A stretch of 19,661 nucleotides of DNA. It comes from Limisphaerales bacterium. GTDB taxonomy: Bacteria; Verrucomicrobiota; Verrucomicrobiia; Limisphaerales; UBA11358. Below the pieces are notes generated by a model, which was given only the letters and a program-made list of their open reading frames with translations, did not search any database and was not told where the DNA came from. The stretch covers positions 1 through 19,661 of the forward strand of contig DAIDJC010000028.1 in NCBI GenBank assembly GCA_027451565.1. Reading direction: 5' to 3'. This document shows, in pieces, positions 1-8,002 of this stretch; positions within the stretch are counted from its first letter, which is position 1, and every line of letters starts with the position of its first letter. The position numbers and the translations under genes are program-made.

Positions 1-1
1 G

Positions 2-616
2 AAGGCTCTGGGCGACATTTGCGTTGAAAAGAACGTCCTGATCATGAGCGACGAAATTTATGAACATCTGCTCTATGACAATGCCGAGGTAAAAAGCGTG
101 GCTTCATTTTCCCAGGCACACCAGGATCATACCATTATCGTTCACGGTTTTGCCAAGGCTTGGAGCATGACCGGGTGGCGTTTGGGATTTTTGGCGGCCC
201 CGGAACCCATTGCCAAGGCCATAGATGCCCTTCAATCTCATTCCACCAGCAACCCAACCTCCTTTGCCCAGAAAGGTGGCGTGGCAGCCTTGACCGGTCC
301 ACAGGATCATTTGAAAACCTGGCTGGTGGAGTTTGACAAGCGCCGACGCCATGCCCATGCCCAACTGAATGCCATGCCCGGTATTTCTTGCGTCAATGCC
401 AAGGGCGCTTTCTATCTATTTCCCAACATTGCCCGGACTGGTCTGAAATCAGCCGATTTTTGCGCGCGTTTGCTGGAGCAACAAAAAGTGGCGGCAGTAC
501 CCGGCATTGCCTTCGGGGCGGATGACTACATTCGTTTGAGCTATGCCACGAGCATGGCAAACATTGAAAAGGGTCTGGACCGGATGAATGCCTTCTGCCG
601 CAGCTTGGCGGCCTGA
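2..616 (+). CDS. Class I/II aminotransferase (aspartate aminotransferase-like), 3' part only
   Basis: PLP-dependent fold-type I aminotransferase, cytoplasmic, transferring an amino group between an amino acid (aspartate or a relative) and a 2-oxo acid. The reading frame is open to the left edge, so the N-terminal half is missing; an internal ATG at 44 is not the true start, because coding continues upstream of it. The PLP-binding lysine lies in GFAKAWSMTGWRLGF (Lys codon 155-157), matching the family motif SKxxxMTGWRxG. Also seen are GAFYLFPNI and, near the C-terminus, IRLSYATSMANIEKGL, whose Arg normally binds the substrate carboxylate. It ends with TGA and faces the convergent oxidoreductase gene across 93 bp with no clear terminator. 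The family is secure; substrate preference is not. Confidence 0.93.
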   Translation, partial: KALGDICVEKNVLIMSDEIYEHLLYDNAEVKSVASFSQAHQDHTIIVHGFAKAWSMTGWRLGFLAAPEPIAKAIDALQSHSTSNPTSFAQKGGVAALTGPQDHLKTWLVEFDKRRRHAHAQLNAMPGISCVNAKGAFYLFPNIARTGLKSADFCARLLEQQKVAAVPGIAFGADDYIRLSYATSMANIEKGLDRMNAFCRSLAA

Positions 617-709
617 CCTAGCCTGCTAAAAGGTGTGGTTGACGGGGGAAATTGCCCTCTACCAAGCGGGATATCTGAGCCAGATTCAGGCAAGCCATGC
701 CAGAATGAG

Positions 710-1786
710 TCAAAGGCAGACATCCACCCCTTCCCGCGCAGAGCGCAGGCATGCGTCTTGAACGGTTTGGGTTTGCATCGCCCAGCGGGGCCATTCCTCA
801 TTCAACCGGCCTGAGGCAATTTGTTTCGAAAAGTTCCTCCACATCAACGTGTCCTGAGCCGTAGGATGCCCCTGCTCCGCCGGTTCAGCTCCCTCGGGAC
901 ACAAGATGGCGGCTCCGGTGGCAACCTCCACCCGGTTCACCTCCAGCGTCGGGTTGTAGCTGTTGAAAGGATGTACAAAATCCGGCACCCGCAACCAGCC
1001 ATCACGTCCTCCCACATGGACCCATTGCTGGCTCATGGTCCGAAAGGAACAATAAAACCCGAAAGTCACTCCGCAGCCAAAAGTCATTTCACCGGAAAAA
1101 TCCAGCGGTGCAGACGGATGTCCTGGCAAGTCCGGTGAGGAGGCATGGATGCGTGCGGTCACGCGCTTAGGCAATTGCCAATCCATCACCCAGAGCGCAA
1201 ATCTCAGGCAATACCACCCCAAATCTCCCAGGCAACCTGCAGGCTCCAATCCGCCATGCGCCCGTATGTTTTTCTCCTCGAAACCTTCCACCGATCGAAA
1301 TGTGAAGCTGCTCTGAATTCGCCGGAGTGGACCCAATTGGGCAGGGTCCGCCAGGATGGCCCGGATGCGTTCCATGCGCGGGCTGTGCATGAACATGACC
1401 CCGTCCATGAATTGAACCTTGTTTTGGGCACAGGCAGCGGTCATTTCATCCAGGTCAGTGCGGCTGATGGCGCACGGTTTCTCGCACAACACATGCAAAC
1501 CCCTGCGGGCCGCATCAATCACATGGTTTTTTCGCAGGGCGGTGGGTAATGGCACATACACCGCATCCAGTTCAGGGTCGGCCAGCAACGCTTCATAGCT
1601 GCCCCAGGCCCGTGGTGTTTTCTCAAAAGCCCATGACTTTTGGCATTCGGCAATGAATGCCGCCGCCTTGGACATGTCGCGGCTGGCAACAGCAGACACC
1701 ACGGCATTTCCCGAGTGGAAGATGGCCTTCCAGTTCCGGCGCGCAATTCCTGCTGTGCTTAAAATCCCAATTCTCAGTGGTTTCAT
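710..1786 (-). CDS. Gfo/Idh/MocA-family NAD(P)-dependent oxidoreductase
   Basis: Cytoplasmic dehydrogenase of 358 aa, normal length for the family, acting on a sugar, polyol or dihydrodiol-like substrate. The N-terminal Rossmann segment is at residues 4-18 (LRIGILSTAGIARRN), followed by the hallmark CEKP motif at 101-104 at the end of the nucleotide domain. The C-terminal alpha/beta domain carries GCLGDLGWYC (184-193), typical of the subgroup resembling trans-1,2-dihydrobenzene-1,2-diol dehydrogenase and glucose-fructose oxidoreductase relatives. The ATG start is preceded by an A-rich stretch without a good Shine-Dalgarno. Its start lies 17 bp after the stop of the CbiX-like gene on the same strand, so the two are probably co-transcribed, although no shared pathway is evident. 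Substrate unknown. Confidence 0.9.
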   Translation of the reverse strand: MKPLRIGILSTAGIARRNWKAIFHSGNAVVSAVASRDMSKAAAFIAECQKSWAFEKTPRAWGSYEALLADPELDAVYVPLPTALRKNHVIDAARRGLHVLCEKPCAISRTDLDEMTAACAQNKVQFMDGVMFMHSPRMERIRAILADPAQLGPLRRIQSSFTFRSVEGFEEKNIRAHGGLEPAGCLGDLGWYCLRFALWVMDWQLPKRVTARIHASSPDLPGHPSAPLDFSGEMTFGCGVTFGFYCSFRTMSQQWVHVGGRDGWLRVPDFVHPFNSYNPTLEVNRVEVATGAAILCPEGAEPAEQGHPTAQDTLMWRNFSKQIASGRLNEEWPRWAMQTQTVQDACLRSAREGVDVCL

Positions 1787-1803
1787 AATTTTTTTCGCAA
1801 GGG

Positions 1804-2682
1804 TTATCCGGACATCGAAGGGACCGTCGGAGTTGAATAAAGCCCGGCCGTTTCACGGACCCTTTGCCAGATCACATCCGCCAGCAAAGGCTCGTTGCCC
1901 ACCGCCTTGCCATACCACACCAAGCGGCCTTCACGCTCTGTGGGATTGCGCCATGTGGGCTTGCCCGCTGCCAGACGCTCCTTGACCAGGGCCTGCGGCT
2001 CACCCAGTAACACGGGGATATCCTCAACCGCATGCAAACCATCGCTGATGAAAAATGGAACCACCACCACATGACGTGTGTCAACTTTGGAGAGACAGCC
2101 CTTGATATGGGGAGATTCTTCCATGTAGGCGGCTTGGACATGGGCAAAAACCCCGCTTTTTTGGATCCGGGAAACCTGGATGGCGATTGCCTCCCTCGAA
2201 CCGGGGTGTCTTTCCGTTCCGTGACCGGCGATGATCAGGGTGGAATTTTCCAACTTGGGCGCACGTGGAAATGGCGATTCCTCAACCACCGCCCTTGCCC
2301 GCGCCATAATAACCTCCGTCATGGCGGGATGGGTTCCAACGGGGTCGCAGTAATAGAACCGGATACCAGCGTGTGCCACCTCCCTGCGGCTTGCGTAATC
2401 GAAACCCAGTTCGCGCGGGATCACTTGGGTGCAGAAATACCCCTCGCTGACAAACAAAGGCACGATGAAGATTCTGGAAGCTTTTGTTGTGACGGTAACC
2501 TCCTGCAATACATCCTGAACCCGTGGGGTTTGCTTCCAAAAAGCGGCTCGAACTCCAGCGCAGCACCCTCGTTTATTCAAGGTTTCCGCATGTTGCCTGG
2601 CCGGGGCTGCTGATTGGAGGTTCATCTCTGTGCCATGCCCCAGTATTACCACCGCAACTTCGCTCAATTCAGTCCCTTCCAT
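1804..2682 (-). CDS. Two-domain CbiX/SirB-like sirohydrochlorin chelatase
   Basis: Class II chelatase-like protein of 292 aa with two tandem CbiX domains (about 8-135 and 146-285); family members insert Co2+ or Fe2+ into sirohydrochlorin for cobalamin or siroheme. Each domain has the beta-strand-GHGT motif (His16, His154). Aligned by hand to the Bacillus SirB catalytic trio (His10, Glu43, His76), the C-terminal domain keeps all three (His154, Glu188 in AYMEESP, His217 in SDGLHAVEDIP). The N-terminal domain has Lys50 and Phe83 at the second and third positions, so only the C-terminal half looks active. An alternative TTG start at codon 6 follows a GGAAGGGA stretch. It is first gene of a minus-strand pair with the oxidoreductase. 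No sulfite or nitrite reductase gene is visible in this window. Confidence 0.85.
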   Translation of the reverse strand: MEGTELSEVAVVILGHGTEMNLQSAAPARQHAETLNKRGCCAGVRAAFWKQTPRVQDVLQEVTVTTKASRIFIVPLFVSEGYFCTQVIPRELGFDYASRREVAHAGIRFYYCDPVGTHPAMTEVIMARARAVVEESPFPRAPKLENSTLIIAGHGTERHPGSREAIAIQVSRIQKSGVFAHVQAAYMEESPHIKGCLSKVDTRHVVVVPFFISDGLHAVEDIPVLLGEPQALVKERLAAGKPTWRNPTEREGRLVWYGKAVGNEPLLADVIWQRVRETAGLYSTPTVPSMSG

Positions 2683-2916
2683 TCCAAGCAGTAAGCCAAA
2701 TCATCCCCTGCCAAGGCAACCCTTTTTCATTCCGGCGTCCCCATTTAGGGCGGGATTTCAAGGTTAATGCGTCACCTCAACCAGAATAACTTCTCCCTAA
2801 TTTGCGATTCATCGGGCTTTTTTTGCTTTTTTTTCTTGAAACTTTTCGACTTTTCGGGCGTCTTGTCAGCAAGTTAATTAATTACTCACAGCAAATTATT
2901 TACCATTAATAACCGC
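2683..2916. promoter_or_regulatory. Divergent intergenic region upstream of the chelatase and the monoheme cytochrome
   Basis: This 234-bp spacer must hold promoters for both divergent genes. Towards the plus-strand gene it becomes very AT-rich, with T7 (2818-2824) and T8 (2827-2834) tracts and the sequence TTAATTAATTA at 2874-2884, a layout compatible with an UP-like or bent promoter region. I found no convincing -35/-10 pair (a TTGTCA at 2863 has no good partner) and no Shine-Dalgarno before either start. Confidence 0.4.
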
Positions 2917-3321
2917 ATGAAATTCCTGACTCTATCCGTGGCCGCCTCCATTGCATTGTCGCTCTCGGCACAGGCTGAAGATTCCGATGGCAACGGCGCC
3001 AACCTTCCGCCTGCGTCCACCAAAACTGGTGTGACCTATGAAAACGACATCAAACCCATTTTTGATGCCTCCTGTCTGAAATGCCATGACAGCAAGAAGA
3101 AGAAGCAGGCCGCCAAACTTTCCCTTGATACACTGGCCGGCATCATGAAAGGCGACCGTGATGGAGCTGTGGTCAAACCCGGTGACAGTGCGCACAGTGA
3201 TTTGCTGCTGTCTGTGGCCCATGTTGGAGACCCGGATTCCTATATGCCCAAAAGGGCCAAGAAATTGTCTGATGAACAGATTGGCTTGATTCGCGCATGG
3301 ATTGACCAAGGCGCCAAGTAA
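2917..3321 (+). CDS. Secreted monoheme cytochrome, planctomycete-type cytochrome c domain (PSCyt1-like)
   Basis: A 134-aa exported protein. Residues 1-20 form a signal peptide (MKFLTLSVAASIALSLSAQA, cut before Glu21). A single heme c motif CLKCH lies at 53-57 in the family context YENDIKPIFDASCLKCH; Met110 in SYMPK is the likely distal ligand, and the end LSDEQIGLIRAWIDQGAK is typical of the domain. In Planctomycetes and Verrucomicrobia the domain usually sits at the N-terminus of large proteins with DUF1549/DUF1553; here it stands alone, so a small periplasmic electron shuttle is plausible. A run of Lys (60-63) directly after the heme motif could be a docking surface. The gene is followed by a strong hairpin terminator. 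The redox partner is unknown. Confidence 0.88.
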   Translation: MKFLTLSVAASIALSLSAQAEDSDGNGANLPPASTKTGVTYENDIKPIFDASCLKCHDSKKKKQAAKLSLDTLAGIMKGDRDGAVVKPGDSAHSDLLLSVAHVGDPDSYMPKRAKKLSDEQIGLIRAWIDQGAK

Positions 3322-3383
3322 GCGCTGGTAATAGGGCTGTTCCGACCATTGCAGCGCTTTGGGCCCGTATTGACTCAAAAATC

Positions 3384-3412
3384 AACCCCGCCTCTCCGGG
3401 CGGGGTTTTTTA
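3384..3412 (+). terminator. Rho-independent terminator, probably bidirectional
   Basis: Perfect 9-bp stem AACCCCGCC (3384-3392) / GGCGGGGTT (3399-3407) with a 6-nt loop, followed by TTTT ATTTC on the plus strand. On the minus strand the hairpin is followed by TTGATTTTTG, so it may stop transcription from both sides. It lies between the cytochrome stop (3321) and the dnaG stop (3428), exactly where two convergent genes need it. Confidence 0.88.
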
Positions 3413-3427
3413 TTTCATGGAAAGAAC

Positions 3428-5239
3428 TCAAGCCATGGTCTGCACTGGAGACAAGGGTTGTCGCTTGAGTTCACGAATTCTCTGGTAGGCTTTTATGGAC
3501 TCGATGTGTTCCGCCTCAGACAAGCCGGTTTGTGTCATTTTGATTCCAGCCTCGACAAGCTGCCTGTCCAGGTGCTGATTGCGCAATTTCAGCAACAGGT
3601 CGGGCAATTGCTGTTCCGGGTTGGGGACTTTACGTTCCACCGTGGCAACTTCCGTGATCAACCTGCGTTCGGAATCATCCTTTGATTCGTCCAGAAATGC
3701 GGTCAGGCCCGGCCACTGGCCTGAACTCCAGGCCTCCTTCAACCTGGTTAAAATGGCCCGGGTCCGCAGGTCTTGGATCCAATCCAGGTTCAGTAAATTC
3801 AACCCATGCTGGCAAATCTCCTCATGAATCAAGAGGATTTTTAGCAGGTGCAGTTCATGAGCGGAGGGTCTTTCTTCGGCCGGCTCATTGGCCGTCTCGT
3901 CGGCTTCCAATTGCGGGGGAGTGAAGGATTGTTTCTCGATGAGCCTGGTGAATTCAGTCCTGACGGCTTCCGGGGAGACCCCCAGCTTGAGCGCTGTCTT
4001 GCGGGCATGCGCATCCACCAGGACTTGATTGTTTGTTTTACCCAAGGCCTCGGCCATGGCGCCCAGGATGGCCAGCCTACCCTTATCCGAACGGGTATCA
4101 TTGGTCTCGCACAGGCGTTGCAGAAAGTAATCAAAAAAATCCGTGGCCTGCCGGATTAATTCCCGGAACTGTTCTGCGCCTTTTTCGCGGATGAATGAAT
4201 CCGGGTCATGCGGCTCCGGAATACGTGCCACCCGCAATGCCAATCCCGCCTCCAACATCGCATCAAGGGAACGCACCGTGGCGTTTTGCCCCGCATTATC
4301 GGCATCAAAACAAAGGACCGCCTCGTTGGTGTACCGCTTGAGCAGGTGCGCCTGTTGCCCTGTCAGGGCCGTGCCTTGCGGTGCCACCACGTTCGTCACC
4401 CCGTGGCTGTGACAGGCAATCAAATCCAATTGCCCCTCGCAAAGAATGGCATGCCCTGCATCCAAAATGGCCCGCTTGCTTTTATCCAGGCCATAAAAAA
4501 GCCGGCCTTTTGAAAAAATTCGTGTTTCCGGCGAATTCATGTATTTCGCCGGACTGTCATCCCCCGGCAAAACCCGTGCGCTGAAACCCACCACCCTGCC
4601 GTTTTCATCGGATATGGGAAAAATGAGACGCCCGCGGAAACGGTCATACAAACGGCCCGTATCCGCCTTGCGCGTGACCAAGCCGGACTGTTCCATCAGG
4701 TCTGCTTCGTAGCCCTGACCCCGGCCCCATTGAACCATGTCATCCCATGCCAGGACGGCAGCCCCGAGTCGAAACATCCGGATGGAATCGTCCGACACTC
4801 CCCGCTGGTGCAGGTAATCCCTTGCTCTTTGGCCCTCGGGCTGCTCGGCCAGGATTTTTTGCCAGCGTTGGGCGGCCTTTTCATGGATTTCCAGGAGCTT
4901 TTCCTTTAATCCCCTCGCCGCAACATCCTCAGGGGATAGGGTGAATTCCAGCGGGATCCGGGCGCGATCCGCCAGGCGTCGCAAAGCATCCATGAACCCT
5001 ATGTGTTCGTATTCCTGCACGAAGGTGAAGACATCCCCGCCCTTGTGACAGCCAAAGCAATGGAAAACCTGCCTTTGGGGGTTTACATGGAAACTGGGAG
5101 TTTTCTCCCTGTGGAACGGGCATAGCGCGGTGAAGTTGGCCCCGGCCCTTTTTAACGCCAAATAGCCGCCAATGACTTCAACGATGTCATTGGCAGCTCG
5201 AATTCGTTCCCGCGTTTCAGGAGGCAGCAAACCGGCCAT
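3428..5239 (-). CDS. dnaG: DNA primase DnaG
   Basis: Replicative primase of 603 aa, the usual length; synthesises RNA primers at the fork with the DnaB helicase. The N-terminal CHC2 zinc-binding domain has Cys40, His43, Cys61 and Cys64 (CPFH and CFGC). The catalytic core includes GRLIFPISDENGRVVGFSAR and the TOPRIM domain, with the conserved Glu in ILCEGQLDLIA, the acidic pair in CFDADNAGQNA and the downstream HDPDSFI. The C-terminal ~150 residues are the more variable helicase-binding region. It starts with ATG, without a recognisable Shine-Dalgarno, 39 bp after the cvpA-like gene on the same strand, so the two probably form an operon. Nothing unusual is seen and it is a good taxonomic marker. 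Confidence 0.97.
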   Translation of the reverse strand: MAGLLPPETRERIRAANDIVEVIGGYLALKRAGANFTALCPFHREKTPSFHVNPQRQVFHCFGCHKGGDVFTFVQEYEHIGFMDALRRLADRARIPLEFTLSPEDVAARGLKEKLLEIHEKAAQRWQKILAEQPEGQRARDYLHQRGVSDDSIRMFRLGAAVLAWDDMVQWGRGQGYEADLMEQSGLVTRKADTGRLYDRFRGRLIFPISDENGRVVGFSARVLPGDDSPAKYMNSPETRIFSKGRLFYGLDKSKRAILDAGHAILCEGQLDLIACHSHGVTNVVAPQGTALTGQQAHLLKRYTNEAVLCFDADNAGQNATVRSLDAMLEAGLALRVARIPEPHDPDSFIREKGAEQFRELIRQATDFFDYFLQRLCETNDTRSDKGRLAILGAMAEALGKTNNQVLVDAHARKTALKLGVSPEAVRTEFTRLIEKQSFTPPQLEADETANEPAEERPSAHELHLLKILLIHEEICQHGLNLLNLDWIQDLRTRAILTRLKEAWSSGQWPGLTAFLDESKDDSERRLITEVATVERKVPNPEQQLPDLLLKLRNQHLDRQLVEAGIKMTQTGLSEAEHIESIKAYQRIRELKRQPLSPVQTMA

Positions 5240-5278
5240 GGATCAACACGGCTCGTCTTGCAGGCAATCGCTCCGGGA

Positions 5279-5983
5279 TCAATTCCCCATGTGGATTACC
5301 GGCTTTTTTTGAGCCGTGGACTTTTGGATAACAGAGTGGTCCGAATTGATCAACAGCATGCTCAGATTATTTTTGATCTCGGGACCCAGCATGGAATCTT
5401 TGAAAACAGCGCTTTGAATCTCGTCCATGCTTGGAATGAAATCGCCGTTGTATCCATCCAAACCTCCACCAAACCAGTGTTTGTTGAATTCCTTGCGGTT
5501 TTGGATGTCGAATTGCGAATAAACCGGCGCATTCAATAACGCCAGGCAGAAAATCGCCAAGCAGGTGTATCTCACCATCCCGGACATCATCCCCAAGTAA
5601 TACTCGCTGTTTCCAAAAGAATTGCCCCCATCCACCCTTTCCCTGAACCGGGCTTTCAAAGGCGAAAAAGCCATGTATACGATCAAGGCTATCAACAGGT
5701 AGGCGGTCACCGCAGCCGCTGTATTTTCCTTGATAAAAGTCCCAAACACCGAGTGGATCACACCGGAATGTGCCAGAAATTGGCCTAATATCCCGTAACC
5801 CAGCGTGCAAGCGATAATCATGACCAGGCTTTGGCTCAAGGGAATGATTTCCTTGGTCATTCCATTTCGGCGCCCGCGCCAGAACCCAAACGCAATCACA
5901 GCCACCAAAATAATGTCAAATGCCGTGACATTAGGGTGGAATTTCATCCACCAAGGGCCCTGCGTTGGTATTGTGGCAAGCAT
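5279..5983 (-). CDS. CvpA-family integral membrane protein
   Basis: Inner-membrane protein of 234 aa. The first helix carries the family signature FDIILVAVIAFGFWRGRRNGM (residues 22-42), a membrane segment ending in a basic patch. Further hydrophobic helices lie at about 50-70, 88-107 and 128-150, and the C-terminal ~80 residues are polar. CvpA was named for colicin V production; in other bacteria it affects envelope resistance, and the molecular role is unsettled. The annotated ATG may be 12 codons too early: Met13 (ATG at 5945-5947) has GGTGG directly before it and gives the usual short lead-in to helix 1. It lies upstream of dnaG on the same strand. The protein could carry extra periplasmic or cytoplasmic functions in its tail. 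Confidence 0.82.
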   Translation of the reverse strand: MLATIPTQGPWWMKFHPNVTAFDIILVAVIAFGFWRGRRNGMTKEIIPLSQSLVMIIACTLGYGILGQFLAHSGVIHSVFGTFIKENTAAAVTAYLLIALIVYMAFSPLKARFRERVDGGNSFGNSEYYLGMMSGMVRYTCLAIFCLALLNAPVYSQFDIQNRKEFNKHWFGGGLDGYNGDFIPSMDEIQSAVFKDSMLGPEIKNNLSMLLINSDHSVIQKSTAQKKPVIHMGN

Positions 5984-6281
5984 AAATGTGTTTTCGGGCT
6001 TTAAGCCCCGCCAATTACAGCGGAATCCATGCCAATTCCCGATAATGACGCAGCCATTCCGCAGTCATTCGGGTTTGGCATCCGTTTTGCCATGCCTCAG
6101 GCTCCCCTTTTCAGGACAGAAACCGCCCGGGTTGGCGCTCCAGAACCAGCCTCATCTCTCTTAATTTGCCCATCAAAAATGAACTTTGAACTTAGGCCAC
6201 TGTGTTTGTCGTTTGTATCCGCTCCCGAAAATTGCAATCAAGCTTGACGCGGAGCGGTTTTTGAGTTGGTCTATCTTGATT
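5984..6281. promoter_or_regulatory. Divergent intergenic region between cvpA and the DUF3568-like lipoprotein gene
   Basis: About 300 bp without a supported gene. It contains GGGCTT-T-AAGCCC (5996-6008), an inverted repeat 13 bp upstream of the cvpA-like start that could be an operator. It also contains two abutting 8-bp palindromes ATTGCAAT and CAAGCTTG (6231-6246) and a terminator-like hairpin near the lipoprotein start, listed separately. Short frames in this stretch show no protein-family signal. No confident promoter hexamers were found for either gene. Confidence 0.4.
6219..6262 (+). terminator. Terminator-like or attenuator hairpin in the leader of the lipoprotein gene
   Basis: GC-rich stem CCGCTCC (6219-6225) pairs with GGAGCGG (6251-6257) across a 25-nt loop and is followed at once by TTTTT (6258-6262). 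The hairpin ends only 19 bp before the ATG of the downstream gene. It could be an attenuator in its leader or the terminator of a short upstream transcript. The long loop weakens the case. Confidence 0.35.
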
Positions 6282-6683
6282 ATGAAGAAAACCATTTTGG
6301 CACTTTTGGCGGTCACCGCCGCAGCCGTCATCACGGGTTGTGTCAGCACCGTGGATGACACCCATGCATTTGCCACCTCCTGGAATACCGACACCGTCTC
6401 AGGTCGTTATGCCCGGCCCTTGGATGAGGTTTATAACGCTTCACTTGCTGTCGTGCAGAGGAATGGCGTGGTTTTGACCGAGTTTATTCCGCATGACACC
6501 ACTAATTCAGTTCGTTCCCTGGAAGGCCGCGTGGCCGACCGCAACGTGTGGGTGCGGGTCGAGGCTGTTGATCCGCAAACCTCACAGGTGGATGTCCAAG
6601 CCCGCTCCAGTTGGGGAACCACGGATGTCGGCCTTGTTCACGAACTCGAGAAGGAAATCGCCCTACAACTCGCTGCTCATTGA
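6282..6683 (+). CDS. Small DUF3568-like lipoprotein
   Basis: Exported lipoprotein of 133 aa. The chosen ATG gives a clean lipoprotein signal MKKTILALLAVTAAAVITGC with Cys20 as the lipid-modified residue; the longer open frame beginning at 6186 puts 32 unrelated residues in front and is rejected. The mature part has SGRYARPLDEVYNASLAVVQ and a beta-rich continuation with RVADRNVWVRVEAVDPQ and SSWGTTDVGLVHELEKEIA, resembling the DUF3568 family of small envelope lipoproteins that look like half of a BON/dodecin-type alpha-beta fold. Function is not known. The gene converges with the TPR-like gene, with only 3 bp between stops and no room for a separate terminator. Presumably anchored in the outer or inner membrane; Asp is not at +2 (Val21), which favours outer-membrane sorting. 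Confidence 0.82.
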   Translation: MKKTILALLAVTAAAVITGCVSTVDDTHAFATSWNTDTVSGRYARPLDEVYNASLAVVQRNGVVLTEFIPHDTTNSVRSLEGRVADRNVWVRVEAVDPQTSQVDVQARSSWGTTDVGLVHELEKEIALQLAAH

Positions 6684-6686
6684 CAC

Positions 6687-7913
6687 CTAGCCACCCGTGC
6701 CATCCCGGGTGCCGTATCGGGGGGCTCCGTATTTGAGGCCGATATTTTGCTCGTAGTTGCCGATCTTGATTTCGGCGGGTTTGGTCTCCTTTTTTTTGAT
6801 TTCCGAATCAATCCGCACCAACCGACGCCGGGTGACGTCGGCCAATGGCAGGTCTGGAAACGAATCCACGATTTCCTGAAGCGTTGCCCGCACTGTGGCC
6901 ACATTGGCTCCTCCCTCAATCTGGAGCGTGGCCAAAAGATCCAGCCAGCCGGCAATCTGCTTGGGACTGTGCCGTTTTTCGTCAATTAAATGTCGGAGTT
7001 CAATGGTTGCCAGGTCCAGCCTCCCCAGTTCTCTGCCATAAAGCAGCGCCAATTTTTCGCGCGCATCGGAATCGTGGGGATGCTGGTCCAGATGCTGAAC
7101 ATATCCTGAGACGCGTTGAACAGGGCTTTCCTCCTTTGGCTTAAGAAAGGCCGATGAATCCAGCAGACCAATATCCTGAACCCCTTGGGCAAGTAGATAA
7201 GGCGTATCGCTCATTTGGCCCAGCAAAACACTTTCAGTCTCCACCAGGTGAGCCAGGCGTTGTTCTGCCCGGAGCGCCAATTCCGATTGCGGAAAGGCGT
7301 TGATGATCCTCCGCAACGAATCTCGAGCCGAATCCGTGTCCTTGCCCACTTTAAGATGCCAGTCGGCCATGGCATTCCATGCTGCGGCCACCTGGTTGGG
7401 AGGGGCTTTGGGGTTATTGCAAAAATGGCTCAAGGTATTCTCCGCCCCGGGCAGGTCCCACAAATTTTCAGCCTGAATCCCGGCCAGCAGCAGAACACCC
7501 TCGAAATCCATGGGAAAACGCTCTAATTGCTCTCTGACCGCTTGGATGGCTTCAGGATACCGTCCCCTTTTGCGATGAGCCAGGGCAATGGAATAAGATG
7601 CCTTGAGTTCCGGGGCAACCCCGCCTCCATCCAACATATTTGTCAAAGGACTGCAAACCGCTGCTGCCAAATCCGGCGCCCAGATTAAAGCGAGGACAAA
7701 ACCCAACACTAAAATCATCAATACCCCCAATAGCCCCATGGAAGCAGCCAATTTGATGCACAGAAAAAAAACAGGCACGCTGACCAGCATTTTAAACAAC
7801 CAAAGGACTGGCAATTGATAACGACGCAGGACCAAAACAACGCCCACAAAGACCAAGGTGGAAGGAACTCCATAGGCAGCGAAAACCATCCATTCATGAA
7901 AGGTGCCGTTCAT
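6687..7913 (-). CDS. Membrane-anchored TPR-like protein of unknown function
   Basis: Unrecognised 408-aa protein. The ATG at 7911-7913 was chosen over an in-frame TTG 13 codons upstream. Three hydrophobic helices fill about residues 8-78, after which a soluble region of ~320 residues shows helical-repeat character: ALAHRKRGRYPEAIQAVREQLERFP is a good tetratricopeptide unit, with further units around AAAWNAMADWHLKVGKDTDSARDSLRRIINAFP and the matching helix pair near KLALLYGRELGRLDLATIELRHLI. The tail (DSEIKKKETKPAEIKIGNYEQ) is charged and low in structure. Such proteins usually act as scaffolds or envelope assembly factors; no partner is indicated. The gene lies 124 bp downstream of the c554-like cytochrome gene on the same strand, separated by a hairpin. 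Confidence 0.78.
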   Translation of the reverse strand: MNGTFHEWMVFAAYGVPSTLVFVGVVLVLRRYQLPVLWLFKMLVSVPVFFLCIKLAASMGLLGVLMILVLGFVLALIWAPDLAAAVCSPLTNMLDGGGVAPELKASYSIALAHRKRGRYPEAIQAVREQLERFPMDFEGVLLLAGIQAENLWDLPGAENTLSHFCNNPKAPPNQVAAAWNAMADWHLKVGKDTDSARDSLRRIINAFPQSELALRAEQRLAHLVETESVLLGQMSDTPYLLAQGVQDIGLLDSSAFLKPKEESPVQRVSGYVQHLDQHPHDSDAREKLALLYGRELGRLDLATIELRHLIDEKRHSPKQIAGWLDLLATLQIEGGANVATVRATLQEIVDSFPDLPLADVTRRRLVRIDSEIKKKETKPAEIKIGNYEQNIGLKYGAPRYGTRDGTGG

Positions 7914-8002
7914 GGACAATGATAAGGTCAACCCCCCACGCCCCTGTTGCAAGCAAAATTCCAGAGCGACAACTGAGATCGCGCCAATTCAGCGGAATGA
8001 CT

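Noticed and set aside
2032..2613. 193-residue open frame antisense to the chelatase
   Set aside because: The minus strand has two recognisable CbiX domains across the same stretch; the plus-strand translation shows nothing.
6186..6281. 32-codon extension of the lipoprotein frame
   Set aside because: It would bury the lipoprotein signal peptide; the ATG at 6282 starts a textbook lipobox signal.
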